Source of the DNA: Methanohalophilus euhalobius
GTDB lineage: Archaea > Halobacteriota > Methanosarcinia > Methanosarcinales > Methanosarcinaceae
Assembly: GCF_900215215.1 (NCBI RefSeq)
Contig: NZ_OBDR01000007.1
Span: 36,595-100,594 of the forward strand
DNA length: 64,000 bases
Direction of reading: 5' to 3'
Of this stretch, positions 27,315-36,439 are shown in pieces; positions within the stretch are counted from its first letter, which is position 1; each line of letters starts with the position of its first letter. Position numbers and translations under genes: made by a program. A model generated the notes under the pieces. It searched no databases. It was not told the DNA's origin and worked only from the letters and a program-made list of their open reading frames with translations.

Positions 27315-27456
27315 TTTCCTGCATTTTCTATTTTGGATATCATATTCCTCCAGTCGAAAGATATTTTGCATATAAGGTTATGTGAGTGGCGCTATAGTTT
27401 TATAGCATAATTTTACTTTAACTACTTTCATACCAATTATTCAACGTTTATCGGTT

Positions 27457-27675
27457 GTGGATATTTTGGCAGAGAACATATTAAAATCAGCAATGAACAA
27501 TCGCAGTGTCAGCCAGATCCTGAAGTCCTATTACAGGGTGCTGAAACTTTCCAGAAAGCCTGCCCGGGAAGAGTTCCTCATGATCTCAAAAGTTGCAGGT
27601 GCAGGGATTGTAGCAATCGGCTTTGTTGGCTTTGTGGTCTATATATTGCTGACCGAATTGCCGACATGGGTGTAA
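27457..27675 (+). CDS. secE: Protein translocase subunit SecE
   Basis: 72 residues from the GTG at 27457. Essential small subunit of the Sec channel: a basic amphipathic segment (SYYRVLKLSRKPAREEFLMISK) followed by one C-terminal membrane helix (VAGAGIVAIGFVGFVVYILL). An internal ATG at 27493 would give a 60-residue product, also within the family range; neither start has a clear ribosome site. TATA-like AGTTTTATAGCATAA lies at about 27398-27412. Four bases separate the stop from spt5. Confidence 0.9.
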   Translation: MDILAENILKSAMNNRSVSQILKSYYRVLKLSRKPAREEFLMISKVAGAGIVAIGFVGFVVYILLTELPTWV

Positions 27676-27679
27676 CTCT

Positions 27680-28138
27680 ATGAGTGAAGATAGCGCTATA
27701 TTCGTGATAAAGACGACTGCAAATCAGGAACGCTCAGTTGCCGGAATGCTGGCCAAAGTGGCCAAAAAGGAGAATCTGGATATACGGGCCCTTCTTGCAC
27801 CGGATGAGCTTAAGGGTTATGTACTTGCGGAATCTTCGAATTCAGGTGAGGTCGAACAGGCTATTCAGACGGTTCCCCACGCAAGGGCCGTTGTGAAGGG
27901 TCAATCGAGCATGGAAGAAATCATGCATTTCCTGACTCCCAAACCAACGGTTACAGGAATCACGGAAGGCGCGATCATAGAGGTTACTTCAGGTCCTTTC
28001 AAGGGAGAAAAAGCACGTGTCAAGCGTGTTGATGAAGGACATGAAGAAATCACTGTCGAGCTTTTCGATGCTGTGGTACCTATCCCCATTACTATTCGTG
28101 GGGATACAGTGAGAATACTCCGCAAAGAAGATGAGTAA
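27680..28138 (+). CDS. spt5: Transcription elongation factor Spt5 (NusG)
   Basis: 152 residues. An N-terminal NGN domain (AIFVIKTTANQERSVAGMLA, then ALLAPDELKGYVLAES) is followed by one KOW domain (GAIIEVTSGPFKGEKARVKRVD). Binds the RNA polymerase clamp with Spt4 to keep transcription processive. Archaeal length and layout are normal. Co-transcribed with secE and the L11 gene. Confidence 0.96.
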   Translation: MSEDSAIFVIKTTANQERSVAGMLAKVAKKENLDIRALLAPDELKGYVLAESSNSGEVEQAIQTVPHARAVVKGQSSMEEIMHFLTPKPTVTGITEGAIIEVTSGPFKGEKARVKRVDEGHEEITVELFDAVVPIPITIRGDTVRILRKEDE

Positions 28139-28186
28139 AGCCAATTAAAAATAATTATTTCAATCAAAATTAAAAGGTGATGATTA

Positions 28187-28675
28187 ATGTCAAGTGTTGT
28201 TGAAGCATTGGTTCCCGGCGGTAAAGCAAACCCGGGTCCTCCATTGGGTCCGGCTCTCGGGCCATTGGGTGTGAACATTAAGGAAGTTGTTGACACTATA
28301 AATGAAAAGACCAGTGATTACAATGGAATGCAGGTTCCTGTAAAGGTCATTGTGGGTGATGATAAAAGTGTGGAGATCGAAGTAGGGACTCCTCCAACCG
28401 CCGCCCTTGTCCTTCAGGAAGCTGGTATAAGCAAGGGTGCAGGTGAAGAAGGTGGCAGTGAAATTGTAGGAAATCTCAGTATCACTCAGCTTGCCAAGAT
28501 AGCCCGTATGAAAAAGGACGACCTCCTTTCCTATGAAATGAAATCAGCCATCAAGGAAGTTCTCGGTACATGTGTACCAATGGGAGTTACCGGTGAAGGA
28601 ATGGATCCCCGGAATTGCCAGAAGGCAATTGATGAAGGTAAATTTGATGAGGCACTTGCCTCTGAAGCATGGTAA
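28187..28675 (+). CDS. rpl11: 50S ribosomal protein L11
   Basis: 162 residues. The N-terminal domain shows ALVPGGKANPGPPLGPALGPLGVN and the C-terminal RNA-binding domain ends GVTGEGMDPRNCQKAIDEGK. Builds the base of the ribosomal stalk and the GTPase-associated centre. AAAGGTGATG precedes the ATG. An AGCATGG hairpin follows at the stop codon, so L11 may end the first transcription unit. Confidence 0.97.
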   Translation: MSSVVEALVPGGKANPGPPLGPALGPLGVNIKEVVDTINEKTSDYNGMQVPVKVIVGDDKSVEIEVGTPPTAALVLQEAGISKGAGEEGGSEIVGNLSITQLAKIARMKKDDLLSYEMKSAIKEVLGTCVPMGVTGEGMDPRNCQKAIDEGKFDEALASEAW

Positions 28676-28689
28676 CCCCATGCTTTTCA
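28666..28689 (+). terminator. Hairpin and T-run after the L11 gene
   Basis: AGCATGG (28666-28672) pairs with CCATGCT (28678-28684) across a five-base loop that contains the L11 stop codon, followed by TTTTC. It lies just before a new TATA-like element, consistent with an end of transcription between L11 and L1. Short T-run, so efficiency is uncertain. Confidence 0.45.
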
Positions 28690-28700
28690 TTTGACCGATA

Positions 28701-28796
28701 GGTTTAAAAATAATTGTCCTATATTGGTGAGCCCGTATAGATGACAATAAATCGTTCCGTAGGAGGCCTTTGTGGCTGATGATCACTACGGGAGGT
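28701..28796 (+). promoter_or_regulatory. Promoter and structured leader of the L1-L10-L12 operon
   Basis: GGTTTAAAAATAATT (28701-28715) is a TATA-type promoter giving a ~65-base leader. The leader contains CCGTAG (28757-28762) pairing exactly with CTACGG (28786-28791), with an inner GGCC/GGC region and unpaired TGATGATC. The distal arm runs into the ribosome-binding GGGAGGT before the ATG of L1. In methanogens L1 represses its own operon by binding a structure like its 23S site, so this is a candidate L1 target. The pairing is seen; the L1 role is inferred. Confidence 0.5.
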
Positions 28797-28800
28797 AAGT

Positions 28801-29442
28801 ATGGTAGAAGAATCTATATTAAACACAGTCGAAAGGTTATTTGAGGAATCCCCACAGCGCAATTTTGCGGAAAGTGTGGATCTTGCCATCAATTTAAAAA
28901 ACCTTGACATGAGCCAGCCCAAATATCGTGTAGATGAAGAAATTTATTTACCCAATGGCCTTGGAAAGGACCTTAAGATCGCTGTTTTTGCAAAGGGTGA
29001 AGTAGGCCTTCAGGCAAAGGAAGCGGGCTGTGACTATGTTTTCACCGAGGAAGATATTAATGACCTCGCAGATGACAAAAGTCGCGCACGTTCCATTGCT
29101 AATGAATGTGACTTCTTCATTGCTGAAGTGCAGTACATGCCACTTATCGGTAAAACCCTTGGTGCAATTCTCGGTCCCAGAGGTAAGATGCCTGTCCCAC
29201 TTACGCCAGATAAAAACGTGGCGGACATGATTAAATCCTCTAAGAATTCTATTCGCATTCGTTCCAAGGATAAACTCACTTTCCACGTTGCAGTGGGAAG
29301 AAGGGACATGGATGCAGAAAGAATTGCAGAGAATATTGAAAACATTGTGAACAGGGTTGAGTCTGTACTTGATAAAGGAAAACAGAATCTCAAGTCCATA
29401 TATGTTACAACCACAATGGGCAAATCTTTGAGGGTGGTATGA
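28801..29442 (+). CDS. rpl1: 50S ribosomal protein L1
   Basis: 213 residues. Forms the L1 stalk at the ribosome exit site; in archaea also a translational repressor of its own operon. Family blocks: NFAESVDLAINLKNLDM, LPNGLGKDLKIAVFA, and GAILGPRGKMPVPLTPDKNV. Starts at the ATG after GGGAGGTAAGT. Its stop overlaps the start of the L10 gene (ATGATG). Confidence 0.97.
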   Translation: MVEESILNTVERLFEESPQRNFAESVDLAINLKNLDMSQPKYRVDEEIYLPNGLGKDLKIAVFAKGEVGLQAKEAGCDYVFTEEDINDLADDKSRARSIANECDFFIAEVQYMPLIGKTLGAILGPRGKMPVPLTPDKNVADMIKSSKNSIRIRSKDKLTFHVAVGRRDMDAERIAENIENIVNRVESVLDKGKQNLKSIYVTTTMGKSLRVV

Positions 29443-30476
29443 TGGAAGAAGAGCTTCACCACAGTGAACATATCCCTCAATGGAAAAAACAGGAAATAGA
29501 GGATATAAAGGCTCTCATCGAAAAATATCCATTGTTTGGTATTGTAGGTGTGGGAGGTATCCCGGCCAAACAACTCCAGGCTATGAGACGTGAACTGAAA
29601 GATGTGGCAGTCCTCAAAGTATCCAGGAACACTCTTGTCAACAGGGCACTGGAAGGCTCCTCTAAAGATTGTTCTGAAATGATTGATTATCTTAATCAAC
29701 AATGTGCACTAATTTTCACCAATGAGAATCCTTTCAAACTCTATAAGTTGCTTGAGCAGAGCAAGACCCCTTCGCCAATAAAGGCAGGTGCTATTGCTCC
29801 TCAGGATATAAAGGTGGAAAAAGGTCCAACCAGTTTCCCGCCGGGTCCCATTCTCGGAGATCTCCAGAGTGCTGGAATCCCGGCAGCCATCGATGCCGGT
29901 AAAGTTGTAGTCAGCCAAAGCAAGGTTGTTACAGAAGAGGGTAATGTAGTATCCCAGAAGCTTGCTTCAATGCTTGCAAGGCTTGAGATATTCCCTATAG
30001 AAGTGGGACTTGACCTTCATGCAGTTTTTGAAGATGGTTCGATCTATACTCCCGATGTACTGGCAATTGACAATGATAAATACTTCTCCGACATTGCCGC
30101 AGCATCCAGACAGGCGTTCAATCTGGCAGTCAATGTAGCATACCCAACAACCGCTACGATCAGTACTTTGATCTCCAAGGCATCTTCCCAAGCAATAAAC
30201 CTTGGTATCAATGCAACAGTACTGGAACCAGAGATCATGGATTCCCTGCTTGGAAAAGCACATTCCCAGATGATTTCACTCGCATCTGCTGTATCTGCAA
30301 ACAATGAAGATGCAGTGGACGAGGATCTCAAATCCGTTCTGGGTGCAGCAGCACAAAGTGCGGCTACAACAGTTGAAAAACAGCCTGCTGAAGAAGCAGC
30401 TGAGGAAGAAGTAGAAGAGGAAGAAGAGGATGCAGAAGAGAACGGTATGGCCGGTCTTGGAGCACTTTTCGGATGA
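29439..30476 (+). CDS. rpl10: 50S ribosomal protein L10 (P0)
   Basis: 345 residues. Anchors the L12 dimers of the stalk. The N-terminal rRNA-binding part has HIPQWKKQEIEDIKALIEKY and RRELKDVAVLKVSRNTLVNRAL; the long archaeal C-terminus carries helices for several L12 dimers, an acidic hinge (EEAAEEEVEEEEEDAEE) and the tail [10 protein letters not shown] shared with L12, which contacts elongation factors. Two adjacent ATGs (29439 and 29442) could serve; the first overlaps the L1 stop. Confidence 0.96.
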   Translation: MMEEELHHSEHIPQWKKQEIEDIKALIEKYPLFGIVGVGGIPAKQLQAMRRELKDVAVLKVSRNTLVNRALEGSSKDCSEMIDYLNQQCALIFTNENPFKLYKLLEQSKTPSPIKAGAIAPQDIKVEKGPTSFPPGPILGDLQSAGIPAAIDAGKVVVSQSKVVTEEGNVVSQKLASMLARLEIFPIEVGLDLHAVFEDGSIYTPDVLAIDNDKYFSDIAAASRQAFNLAVNVAYPTTATISTLISKASSQAINLGINATVLEPEIMDSLLGKAHSQMISLASAVSANNEDAVDEDLKSVLGAAAQSAATTVEKQPAEEAAEEEVEEEEEDAEENGMAGLGALFG

Positions 30477-30505
30477 GATTTAAGATTAATTACAGGTGAT
30501 TCACA

Positions 30506-30817
30506 ATGGAATATATATATGCAGCACTTTTACTCCACAACGCTGGAAAAGATGTTACTGAAGATGCAGTAAAAGCTGTCCTTGAGGCAGCAGGTACCGA
30601 TGTAGACGAAGCACGTGCAAAAGCTCTCATTGCAGCTCTTGAAGATGTAGACATCGAAGAAGCTATGAGCACCGCAGCAGTTGCAGCAGCACCTGCAGCA
30701 GCACCAGCAGCAGCACCTGCTGAAACTACAGAAGAGGCAGCTGAGGCTGAGGAAGAAGAGGACGAAGACGAGGCAGAAGAGAGCGGCATGGCCGGTCTTG
30801 GTGCACTCTTTGGATAA
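30506..30817 (+). CDS. rpl12: 50S ribosomal protein L12 (P1)
   Basis: 103 residues. Stalk protein that recruits translation GTPases. N-terminal dimerisation helices ([26 protein letters not shown]), an Ala/Pro-rich hinge ([13 protein letters not shown]), an acidic run, and the same [10 protein letters not shown] tail as L10. Last gene of the operon, followed by a strong hairpin terminator. Confidence 0.96.
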   Translation: MEYIYAALLLHNAGKDVTEDAVKAVLEAAGTDVDEARAKALIAALEDVDIEEAMSTAAVAAAPAAAPAAAPAETTEEAAEAEEEEDEDEAEESGMAGLGALFG

Positions 30818-30828
30818 TTTCCTCACTT

Positions 30829-30853
30829 TGTCCGCTACGGCGGACATCTTTTT
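30829..30853 (+). terminator. Hairpin terminator of the L1-L10-L12 operon
   Basis: TGTCCGC (30829-30835) and GCGGACA (30840-30846) form a perfect 7-bp stem with a TACG tetraloop, followed by TCTTTTT. Placed 12 bases after the L12 stop. Confidence 0.7.
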
Positions 30854-30909
30854 ACTTTTTTAAAATAAACAGTCGACTTTATCTGTATTGACCAACAAGG
30901 TTGTGGTCA

Positions 30910-31884
30910 ATGTCCCGTTTCTCGATTGTGTCTACCCTTCATCCGATATGGCAAATGAAAATACGTAGGCGTCCCTATGTTCTGTCACACGGTGTAACTT
31001 CCCGTTGCAATATGCAATGTCCTTTCTGTGAATACTGGCAGGAAGAAAAAGCAGAGATGACATTTGAAGAAATTGCCCAAATGCTTGATGAGGCTGCAGA
31101 TTTTGGTATAGGTGTCTACAATGCCTGGACAACGGAACCTCTCCTTCGGGAAGATCTTCCTGCTATTCTGGAACATGCTCATTCAAAAGGCATAATGACT
31201 TCTCTGGTAACCAATGGTCTGCTTCTGGAAAAACGCCTGCCTGATCTTTCAAACCTTGATTTACTTTCTATTTCGGTAGACGGGCTGGAAAGTTACAGAG
31301 AGATAAGGGGCATCGATATATCCCGCATCCTTCCCGGGATCAAAAAAAGTGTTGAGATAATGGAACGTCCTGTTCTGTTGAATTGTGTTATAAGCTCTAA
31401 AAACGTGGATGAACTAACCGACCTTGTGTATTTTGCAGCAGAAATTGGTGCCAGGATTTCTTTTGAACCTCTGTATGAATTTGAAAATATTAAGGATGAT
31501 GTATGGGAGAACATGGAGGTTAAAGACCGTGAAGCATATCGCAAAGCTCTGGATTCACTGATAGAGATGAAATCACAGGGCTATCCGATTATTAATTCCC
31601 TAACCTATCTCAAAATGGTACGTAACAGAAAACCATCTTTCAAATGCCATGCTCCTGATATTATACTGAATGTGGGTTGTGATGGTATGGTGGAAACATG
31701 CCGGGTTCATCGCCAACCCCTTGCTGATATCAGAAAGGGTGTGGAAAATGCCTGGGAGGCAAGTACAGCGACCATGACAAAAATCGTGAATGAATGCGAT
31801 AAATGCCTTTTCTTCGGTTATGCCGAAAACAGCTTACTGTATGATTACAATCTGGAGGCGTTGCGTCATTACGAATGGATGTGA
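30910..31884 (+). CDS. Radical SAM protein
   Basis: About 324 residues. The cluster motif is CNMQCPFC (Cx3Cx2C) at about residues 38-45, preceded by RPYVLSHGVTSR. Further features are TTEPLL and VTNGLLLEKRLP of the barrel and a C-terminal Cys set (FKCHAPDI, CDGMVETCRVH, CDKCLFFGY) resembling a SPASM/twitch auxiliary cluster. A TTG at 30901 is in frame, but the ATG at 30910 gives a cleaner start. The reaction is unknown; proteins of this kind modify lipids, peptides or cofactors. Its stop abuts the stop of the convergent SAM hydrolase gene. Confidence 0.85.
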   Translation: MSRFSIVSTLHPIWQMKIRRRPYVLSHGVTSRCNMQCPFCEYWQEEKAEMTFEEIAQMLDEAADFGIGVYNAWTTEPLLREDLPAILEHAHSKGIMTSLVTNGLLLEKRLPDLSNLDLLSISVDGLESYREIRGIDISRILPGIKKSVEIMERPVLLNCVISSKNVDELTDLVYFAAEIGARISFEPLYEFENIKDDVWENMEVKDREAYRKALDSLIEMKSQGYPIINSLTYLKMVRNRKPSFKCHAPDIILNVGCDGMVETCRVHRQPLADIRKGVENAWEASTATMTKIVNECDKCLFFGYAENSLLYDYNLEALRHYEWM

Positions 31885-32652
31885 TCATTTTTCTATCCGG
31901 ATTTCCGGATGACCTGTAATATCCAGTCTTTGCGCAGCATTTCCACCATTGATAGCTATTTCCAGAAAGCTGTGGCTGCCTGTAAGGATCAGCAATTCAT
32001 TTTTTTGTACTCTGCCATAAGTCAGGGAATAAGACGCTATATTTCCCTTAACTACTAACTTTTCTGCAGGTCTGGCAAAGTCTTCCAGCATCTTTGTCGG
32101 AATATTTGTTATTACATTTCCAAAACTGTCGATGTATAGGACTTTTCCATAAAGTTTGTCCACAGATGCATTGGCTTTTCCGAAATTAAGTTTTTCAAAG
32201 GTTTCTATGGGTTGGCCTATATCCTCTGCTTCATGGCCAGATGCCAGCAAACCGGCCGCAGGGGCGAATATGTCCCTGCCATGGAATGTATTGGATATTT
32301 TGTCCAGCATGGCTTTTTCTCCAATCTCGAAAACCTCAACATCGCCAATCCGTCGGGCAGCAGGGATGAGCAGTCCGTTATCCGGTCCGACAAAGTACTG
32401 ATTTGCTGCGCGTACAATTATAGCTTTTCTGCCGGTACCGACCCCGGGGTCCACCACTGCCAGATGGATTGTACCTGAAGGAAAAAAGTGTGTGGTGGTG
32501 TAAAGGGCAAAAGCCGCAGATAATATATCTCCCTGATTTATATCATGTGTCAGGTCGATGAATGTTGGATCTTCGCACATGTTCAGGATAACCGCTTTCA
32601 TGGAGGCAGGATAGAGATCCTTGAAATCTGTTGTAAGGGTAATTATTTTCAT
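31885..32652 (-). CDS. SAM hydroxide adenosyltransferase (DUF62)
   Basis: 255 residues. Enzymes of this family split S-adenosylmethionine with water into adenosine and methionine. Visible motifs: ITLTTDFKDLYPASMKAVI with the conserved Asp, IDLTHDINQGDILSAAFAL, LAVVDPGVGTGRKAI, YFVGPDNGLL, and the C-terminal beta domain with SFGNVITNIP and GSHSFLEIAINGGNAAQ. Cytoplasmic. Neighbours do not explain its role, though a radical SAM gene converges on it. Confidence 0.9.
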   Translation of the reverse strand: MKIITLTTDFKDLYPASMKAVILNMCEDPTFIDLTHDINQGDILSAAFALYTTTHFFPSGTIHLAVVDPGVGTGRKAIIVRAANQYFVGPDNGLLIPAARRIGDVEVFEIGEKAMLDKISNTFHGRDIFAPAAGLLASGHEAEDIGQPIETFEKLNFGKANASVDKLYGKVLYIDSFGNVITNIPTKMLEDFARPAEKLVVKGNIASYSLTYGRVQKNELLILTGSHSFLEIAINGGNAAQRLDITGHPEIRIEK

Positions 32653-32712
32653 AACATTTTGTTTTGAAAGGGAACTTATATGGGTGTCGCCAGTGGGCTT
32701 TTTTTTAAAAGG

Positions 32713-32721
32713 TTTATATAC
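32713..32721 (+). promoter_or_regulatory. TATA box of the SSS transporter gene
   Basis: AAAAGGTTTATATACTAAA carries a strong archaeal TATA element (TTTATATAC) with a purine-rich BRE before it. Initiation would fall near 32745, giving a ~45-base leader with the ribosome site GGAGGT at 32779-32784. Confidence 0.65.
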
Positions 32722-32790
32722 TAAATCATCTATGTACCATCAATAAGCCGATGCTATTTAGTAAATCTTCATAAGATTGGAGGTATTATT

Positions 32791-34707
32791 ATGGAAAGTT
32801 CTCAATTATTCTTGATATTATTGGCAGTCTACTTAGCTGGACTGATCGGTATAGGCTGGTATTTTACCAAAAGACAAAACACAGTAACCGATTTCTGGCT
32901 TGCCGGCAGACGTATCGGGACGATCGGTGTAGGATTCTCCTCAGCAGCATCCTGGTTGACGGCAGGAGGCCTGCTTTCAGTTATTGCATTCTTCATGCTG
33001 CAGGGAATGGGATCTATATGGGGATTTGTGGCTCCCAACATTCTTGCTCTTCTGATAATTGCTATCTTTGTGAAGAAGATAAAGAATCTGCCTGCAATAA
33101 CCCAGGCAGAATTACTTGAGCAACGTTACAGTGCGGCAATCAGGGCGCCGATAGGTATTATAATTACTATCGTCATGATTCTTTTTGCAGTGGCTGATAT
33201 CAAAGGTTTCGCTCTCGTACTTGAGATATTCTATGGTTTTGATCCACTGTATGCAGCCCTGATTGTTGCTCTGGCAGTCTCTGTTTATGTTACTTTAGGA
33301 GGTCTTAGTGCGGTTGTCTGGACCGATGTGGTGCAGTTCCTTTTCCTTTCTGTGTTCACTATAGTCATCGCAATTGTTGCTGTAGGAGCAGCTACAGGTG
33401 GTGCTGTTGATGCCCCTGCCAATACAGGCGAATTATTCTCCAGTGTCTCTTCTGGCTGGTGGAATCCGCTGTCTATCGGAATCCCGATGGTATTGATATT
33501 TTTGTTTGCAATCGTTCCCGGCTGGATCACCGAGCAGGACCCCTGGCAGAAAGTATGGGCTGCGCGTGATTCTAAATCCGCACGTAATGGAATGCTTCTG
33601 GGTACCCTCTTGATAACAATTGTATTTGCGGGTTGTGCGGTAATTGCTATCGCTCTGAGTTCCATTTACCCGGAAATACCGGCTGCAGGTTTCCCTATGG
33701 GAATGGCTCAGGCAGAACCGGCATTGCTTGTATTTGTGCTTGAAAACTTTTCCCAGCTGGTTATTGCCCTGAGTGCGATAGGCCTTGCTGCTGCTGCTAT
33801 GTCCTGTACGGATACCTTTGCAACTTCCGGTGCATCCTGTGTGTCCCGTGATATCTATCAACGTTTCATTAAACCGGATGCCACCATGAAACAGATGCTT
33901 GCGGTTAACAGGCTCAGTGTACTTTTTATAGTCCTTGCAGCTACTGTGGGTTCGTTTTTCATTACCAGTATCCTTGAAGCTATTCATATAGCCACATACA
34001 TTGCCAGTGCTTCCTACTTCTTCCCATTGATGGGAGGTCTTTACTGGAAGCGTGCTACCAAGGAAGGTGCCATGGCAGGCCTTATTGTAGGTGCAGTCGT
34101 CCAGATAAGCCTGATTGTGTATGATATTTACATGACAGCTCCAATGGCTCCTGCATATCTCCAGACGGTTCACCCGGTCCTGATGAACCACGGTGTCATT
34201 GCTGGCATGGGCCTTAGTGCAGTTGCCTTTTTCGGAGTATCCCTGTTAACAAAACCATCCAGTGCTGTCAATCTTGCTCCCTTCTTCAAGGAAGAGGCAA
34301 AGAACCTGGCAGCTGAAGCAACAGTTACAGTTGAGGACGACGATCCCAAATTCCAGAAGTTCCTCAAGAAAATCGATGAGCAACTCGCCGGTGAAAGAGC
34401 ACATCTGCATGTGCGGCTGGAAAGTTCGGCTTCCGTGAACTGGCACAGATTCGTTGAATCCCTGCGCTCTTCCTACGTTGCCTGGCTAACTCCTACCGGT
34501 ATGAATTCTGTATATCGCCTTGTACAGGCGGATATGCTTTCCTGCGTATCCATAACACGTGGTACCACAGATAAAGAGATCTGGTTTGCCTCGGAACCTC
34601 CTGTATCGGAAATGGGTGCCCAGAAGAAGGAACTCTATGTAGCCTATAATGAGGTTGCTGCAGCCCTTGAAAGCATGGGTGTTTTCCTTACGATAGTCGA
34701 AGAATGA
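32791..34707 (+). CDS. Sodium:solute symporter (proline/solute type) with C-terminal cytosolic domain
   Basis: 638 residues. The first ~500 form 12-13 membrane helices of the SSS fold; sodium/solute features include FWLAGRRIGTIGVGFSSAASWLTAGGLL, WTDVVQF and MSCTDTFATSGASCVSRDIY. A ~140-residue hydrophilic C-terminus follows (from VNLAPFFKEEAKNLAAE), ending in an acidic/basic tail with LHVRLESSASVNWHRFVESL, longer than bacterial PutP. In a halophile it may bring in a compatible solute or amino acid; the substrate is not shown. Single gene with its own promoter. Confidence 0.88.
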   Translation: MESSQLFLILLAVYLAGLIGIGWYFTKRQNTVTDFWLAGRRIGTIGVGFSSAASWLTAGGLLSVIAFFMLQGMGSIWGFVAPNILALLIIAIFVKKIKNLPAITQAELLEQRYSAAIRAPIGIIITIVMILFAVADIKGFALVLEIFYGFDPLYAALIVALAVSVYVTLGGLSAVVWTDVVQFLFLSVFTIVIAIVAVGAATGGAVDAPANTGELFSSVSSGWWNPLSIGIPMVLIFLFAIVPGWITEQDPWQKVWAARDSKSARNGMLLGTLLITIVFAGCAVIAIALSSIYPEIPAAGFPMGMAQAEPALLVFVLENFSQLVIALSAIGLAAAAMSCTDTFATSGASCVSRDIYQRFIKPDATMKQMLAVNRLSVLFIVLAATVGSFFITSILEAIHIATYIASASYFFPLMGGLYWKRATKEGAMAGLIVGAVVQISLIVYDIYMTAPMAPAYLQTVHPVLMNHGVIAGMGLSAVAFFGVSLLTKPSSAVNLAPFFKEEAKNLAAEATVTVEDDDPKFQKFLKKIDEQLAGERAHLHVRLESSASVNWHRFVESLRSSYVAWLTPTGMNSVYRLVQADMLSCVSITRGTTDKEIWFASEPPVSEMGAQKKELYVAYNEVAAALESMGVFLTIVEE

Positions 34708-34777
34708 GTGAAGGGGCAATCCCTTCCTTTCTTGGACACCGATAACTTTTTTAAATAATCTGTCGGTGGATAGTATA

Positions 34778-35689
34778 ATGCGAAAACAAGTGGTAGTCCT
34801 ATTTCTGATTCTCACTTCAGCCATCTATTTTAGTGGTTGCATCGATGACATTATACCTGTTGATGAAACCACTGAAACAGCCAATGCATCGGAGTATACA
34901 CTGGACCCGTTCATTGCTAATGTTTCATGTGAGTGCGGAATTAATACGACTACTTTCTACCTTTTCCCCGATTCACCTGTAAAAGCGGTTTATGTACTTG
35001 AGAATGTAGATCGTCTTGAGGTAGTTCCCCTGGAAGATATTACAAATCCAGGTACCGATGTACTTTCAAACATTGTAATTGTGGCCAAACCGGGAGGATA
35101 TAACGGTAACCCAGCTGCAACAGTCAGACAGTTGTCCACCTCGGGTCCAATGGATTCGATAGACTATACCCTTTCTGAAGAATCCGAGTCCGGGCAGACC
35201 AAACAGGTAATTTCCTTCAATCAAAGTCTTACAGGGTTTGTGGCCTATACAATGGAGGTGCCTATGGGGCAGGATTTTATGTATGTACCATCACACCTTT
35301 CCACTGTAAGGGTGGTCCTTCCAGAAGGGTATACAACAGGCAACCAGTTTATAGGGAAGGTTGAACCAGCACCCGATTCCAGGTATGTCGATGAACAGGG
35401 CAGGGAAGTACTTGTCTGGGATAACCTACGTCAGAATACTTCTTCATCATTGTCTTCTATGGCAAAAGGTTTTTTACCTTCCGATGAAGAAGAGCAAGAA
35501 AATATTAAGTTTAAGACTCTCTATCTCAAATATTATTCAGAAGATGCACCCCGTAACCTGCTGATCGGTACATCAATACTTGGTGTAGGCGTGCTTCTGG
35601 TCATTGGGAATTATCTGCGTAATCGTAAAAAACTGAATGAAACGATACGGATAGCAGAAGAAAACTGGAAAAAAGATAAAAATCGTTGA
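34778..35689 (+). CDS. Lipoprotein with C-terminal membrane anchor (DUF5803-like)
   Basis: About 303 residues. The ATG at 34778 starts a lipoprotein signal peptide (VVVLFLILTSAIYFSGC). A TATA-like TTTTTTAAATAAT at 34747-34759 is ~25 bp upstream, so the mRNA is probably leaderless. An extracytoplasmic beta-rich domain is followed by one membrane helix (LLIGTSILGVGVLLVIGNYL) and a basic tail (RNRKKLNETIRIAEENWKKDKNR). It thus appears anchored at both ends. Function unknown; DUF5803 is a tentative assignment. Confidence 0.65.
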   Translation: MRKQVVVLFLILTSAIYFSGCIDDIIPVDETTETANASEYTLDPFIANVSCECGINTTTFYLFPDSPVKAVYVLENVDRLEVVPLEDITNPGTDVLSNIVIVAKPGGYNGNPAATVRQLSTSGPMDSIDYTLSEESESGQTKQVISFNQSLTGFVAYTMEVPMGQDFMYVPSHLSTVRVVLPEGYTTGNQFIGKVEPAPDSRYVDEQGREVLVWDNLRQNTSSSLSSMAKGFLPSDEEEQENIKFKTLYLKYYSEDAPRNLLIGTSILGVGVLLVIGNYLRNRKKLNETIRIAEENWKKDKNR

Positions 35690-35692
35690 AGG

Positions 35693-36439
35693 TTATATCA
35701 CAAATTGCATTCCATCGTATCCCATAGGGAATTTCTGTGCTGCGGTAGAATGGGGTTTGAAGAAGTGGCTCATGTGGGTAAAAACGACTTCTTTTGCCTT
35801 TATCTTTTGGGCAAGTTCCAGTGCATCTTTTGCATCCATATGTTTTTTGATATGCAACACATCTGAATCCGGTACAATTGCATCGGCTATCAAAAGGTCA
35901 GGACTGTCAATCAATTCAAGACTTTTTTGAGGGATTTGCCCTTCGCAATCTCCCGTGAATACCACTTTTTTACCATCTTCTTCTATGATTACGCCTACAG
36001 GATTGCTCACCGGCCTGTGCTTGACTTCAAAAAGAGTAACCTTAAGCCCTATAATTTCAAAGGTCTCATTGATTTTTACGTTGTTTCTCCTGGGTTTCAA
36101 AAAAGCCAGGTATTCCAGGATGTAGTCAAGGGTTTCAGCAAGCCCGTATACATCTACCTTCCTTTGCACCCTGTGGAATTCCCCAAAACCGGTAAAATGA
36201 TCATAATGACCGTGAGTCCATATCACTCCGTCCACGTGCTTTATATTGTGCTCAAGCAATTGCTGGCGCAGGTCGGGCCCTGTGTCCAGCAAAATTGTAC
36301 CGGTCTTTGATTCTACAAGAATAGAACATCTGAGACGGTTGCTTTTCCCACCCTTTTGTCCATCCTGGCAGGTGGGACAGTTACAGCCGATAACCGGTGT
36401 ACCGGGAGCATCTCCTGTGCCCAGTAATGTCACTTTCAC
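35693..36439 (-). CDS. Metallo-beta-lactamase-fold hydrolase (PhnP-like)
   Basis: 248 residues. The dinuclear zinc motif THGHYDH, plus the VVFTGDCEG Asp and a C-terminal FTHMSHFF His, define the family. The N-terminal CNCPTCQDG Cys/His group is like the structural zinc of PhnP-type phosphodiesterases (cyclic ribose-phosphate). Its start touches the stop of the AAA ATPase gene, so the two are likely co-translated. Substrate unproven. Confidence 0.82.
   Translation of the reverse strand: MKVTLLGTGDAPGTPVIGCNCPTCQDGQKGGKSNRLRCSILVESKTGTILLDTGPDLRQQLLEHNIKHVDGVIWTHGHYDHFTGFGEFHRVQRKVDVYGLAETLDYILEYLAFLKPRRNNVKINETFEIIGLKVTLFEVKHRPVSNPVGVIIEEDGKKVVFTGDCEGQIPQKSLELIDSPDLLIADAIVPDSDVLHIKKHMDAKDALELAQKIKAKEVVFTHMSHFFKPHSTAAQKFPMGYDGMQFVI

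Noticed and set aside
30490..30850. Long open frames opposite the L12 gene, rich in Ser/Ala or Cys
   Set aside because: They mirror the Ala- and Glu-rich codons of L12 and L10 tails and have no independent support.
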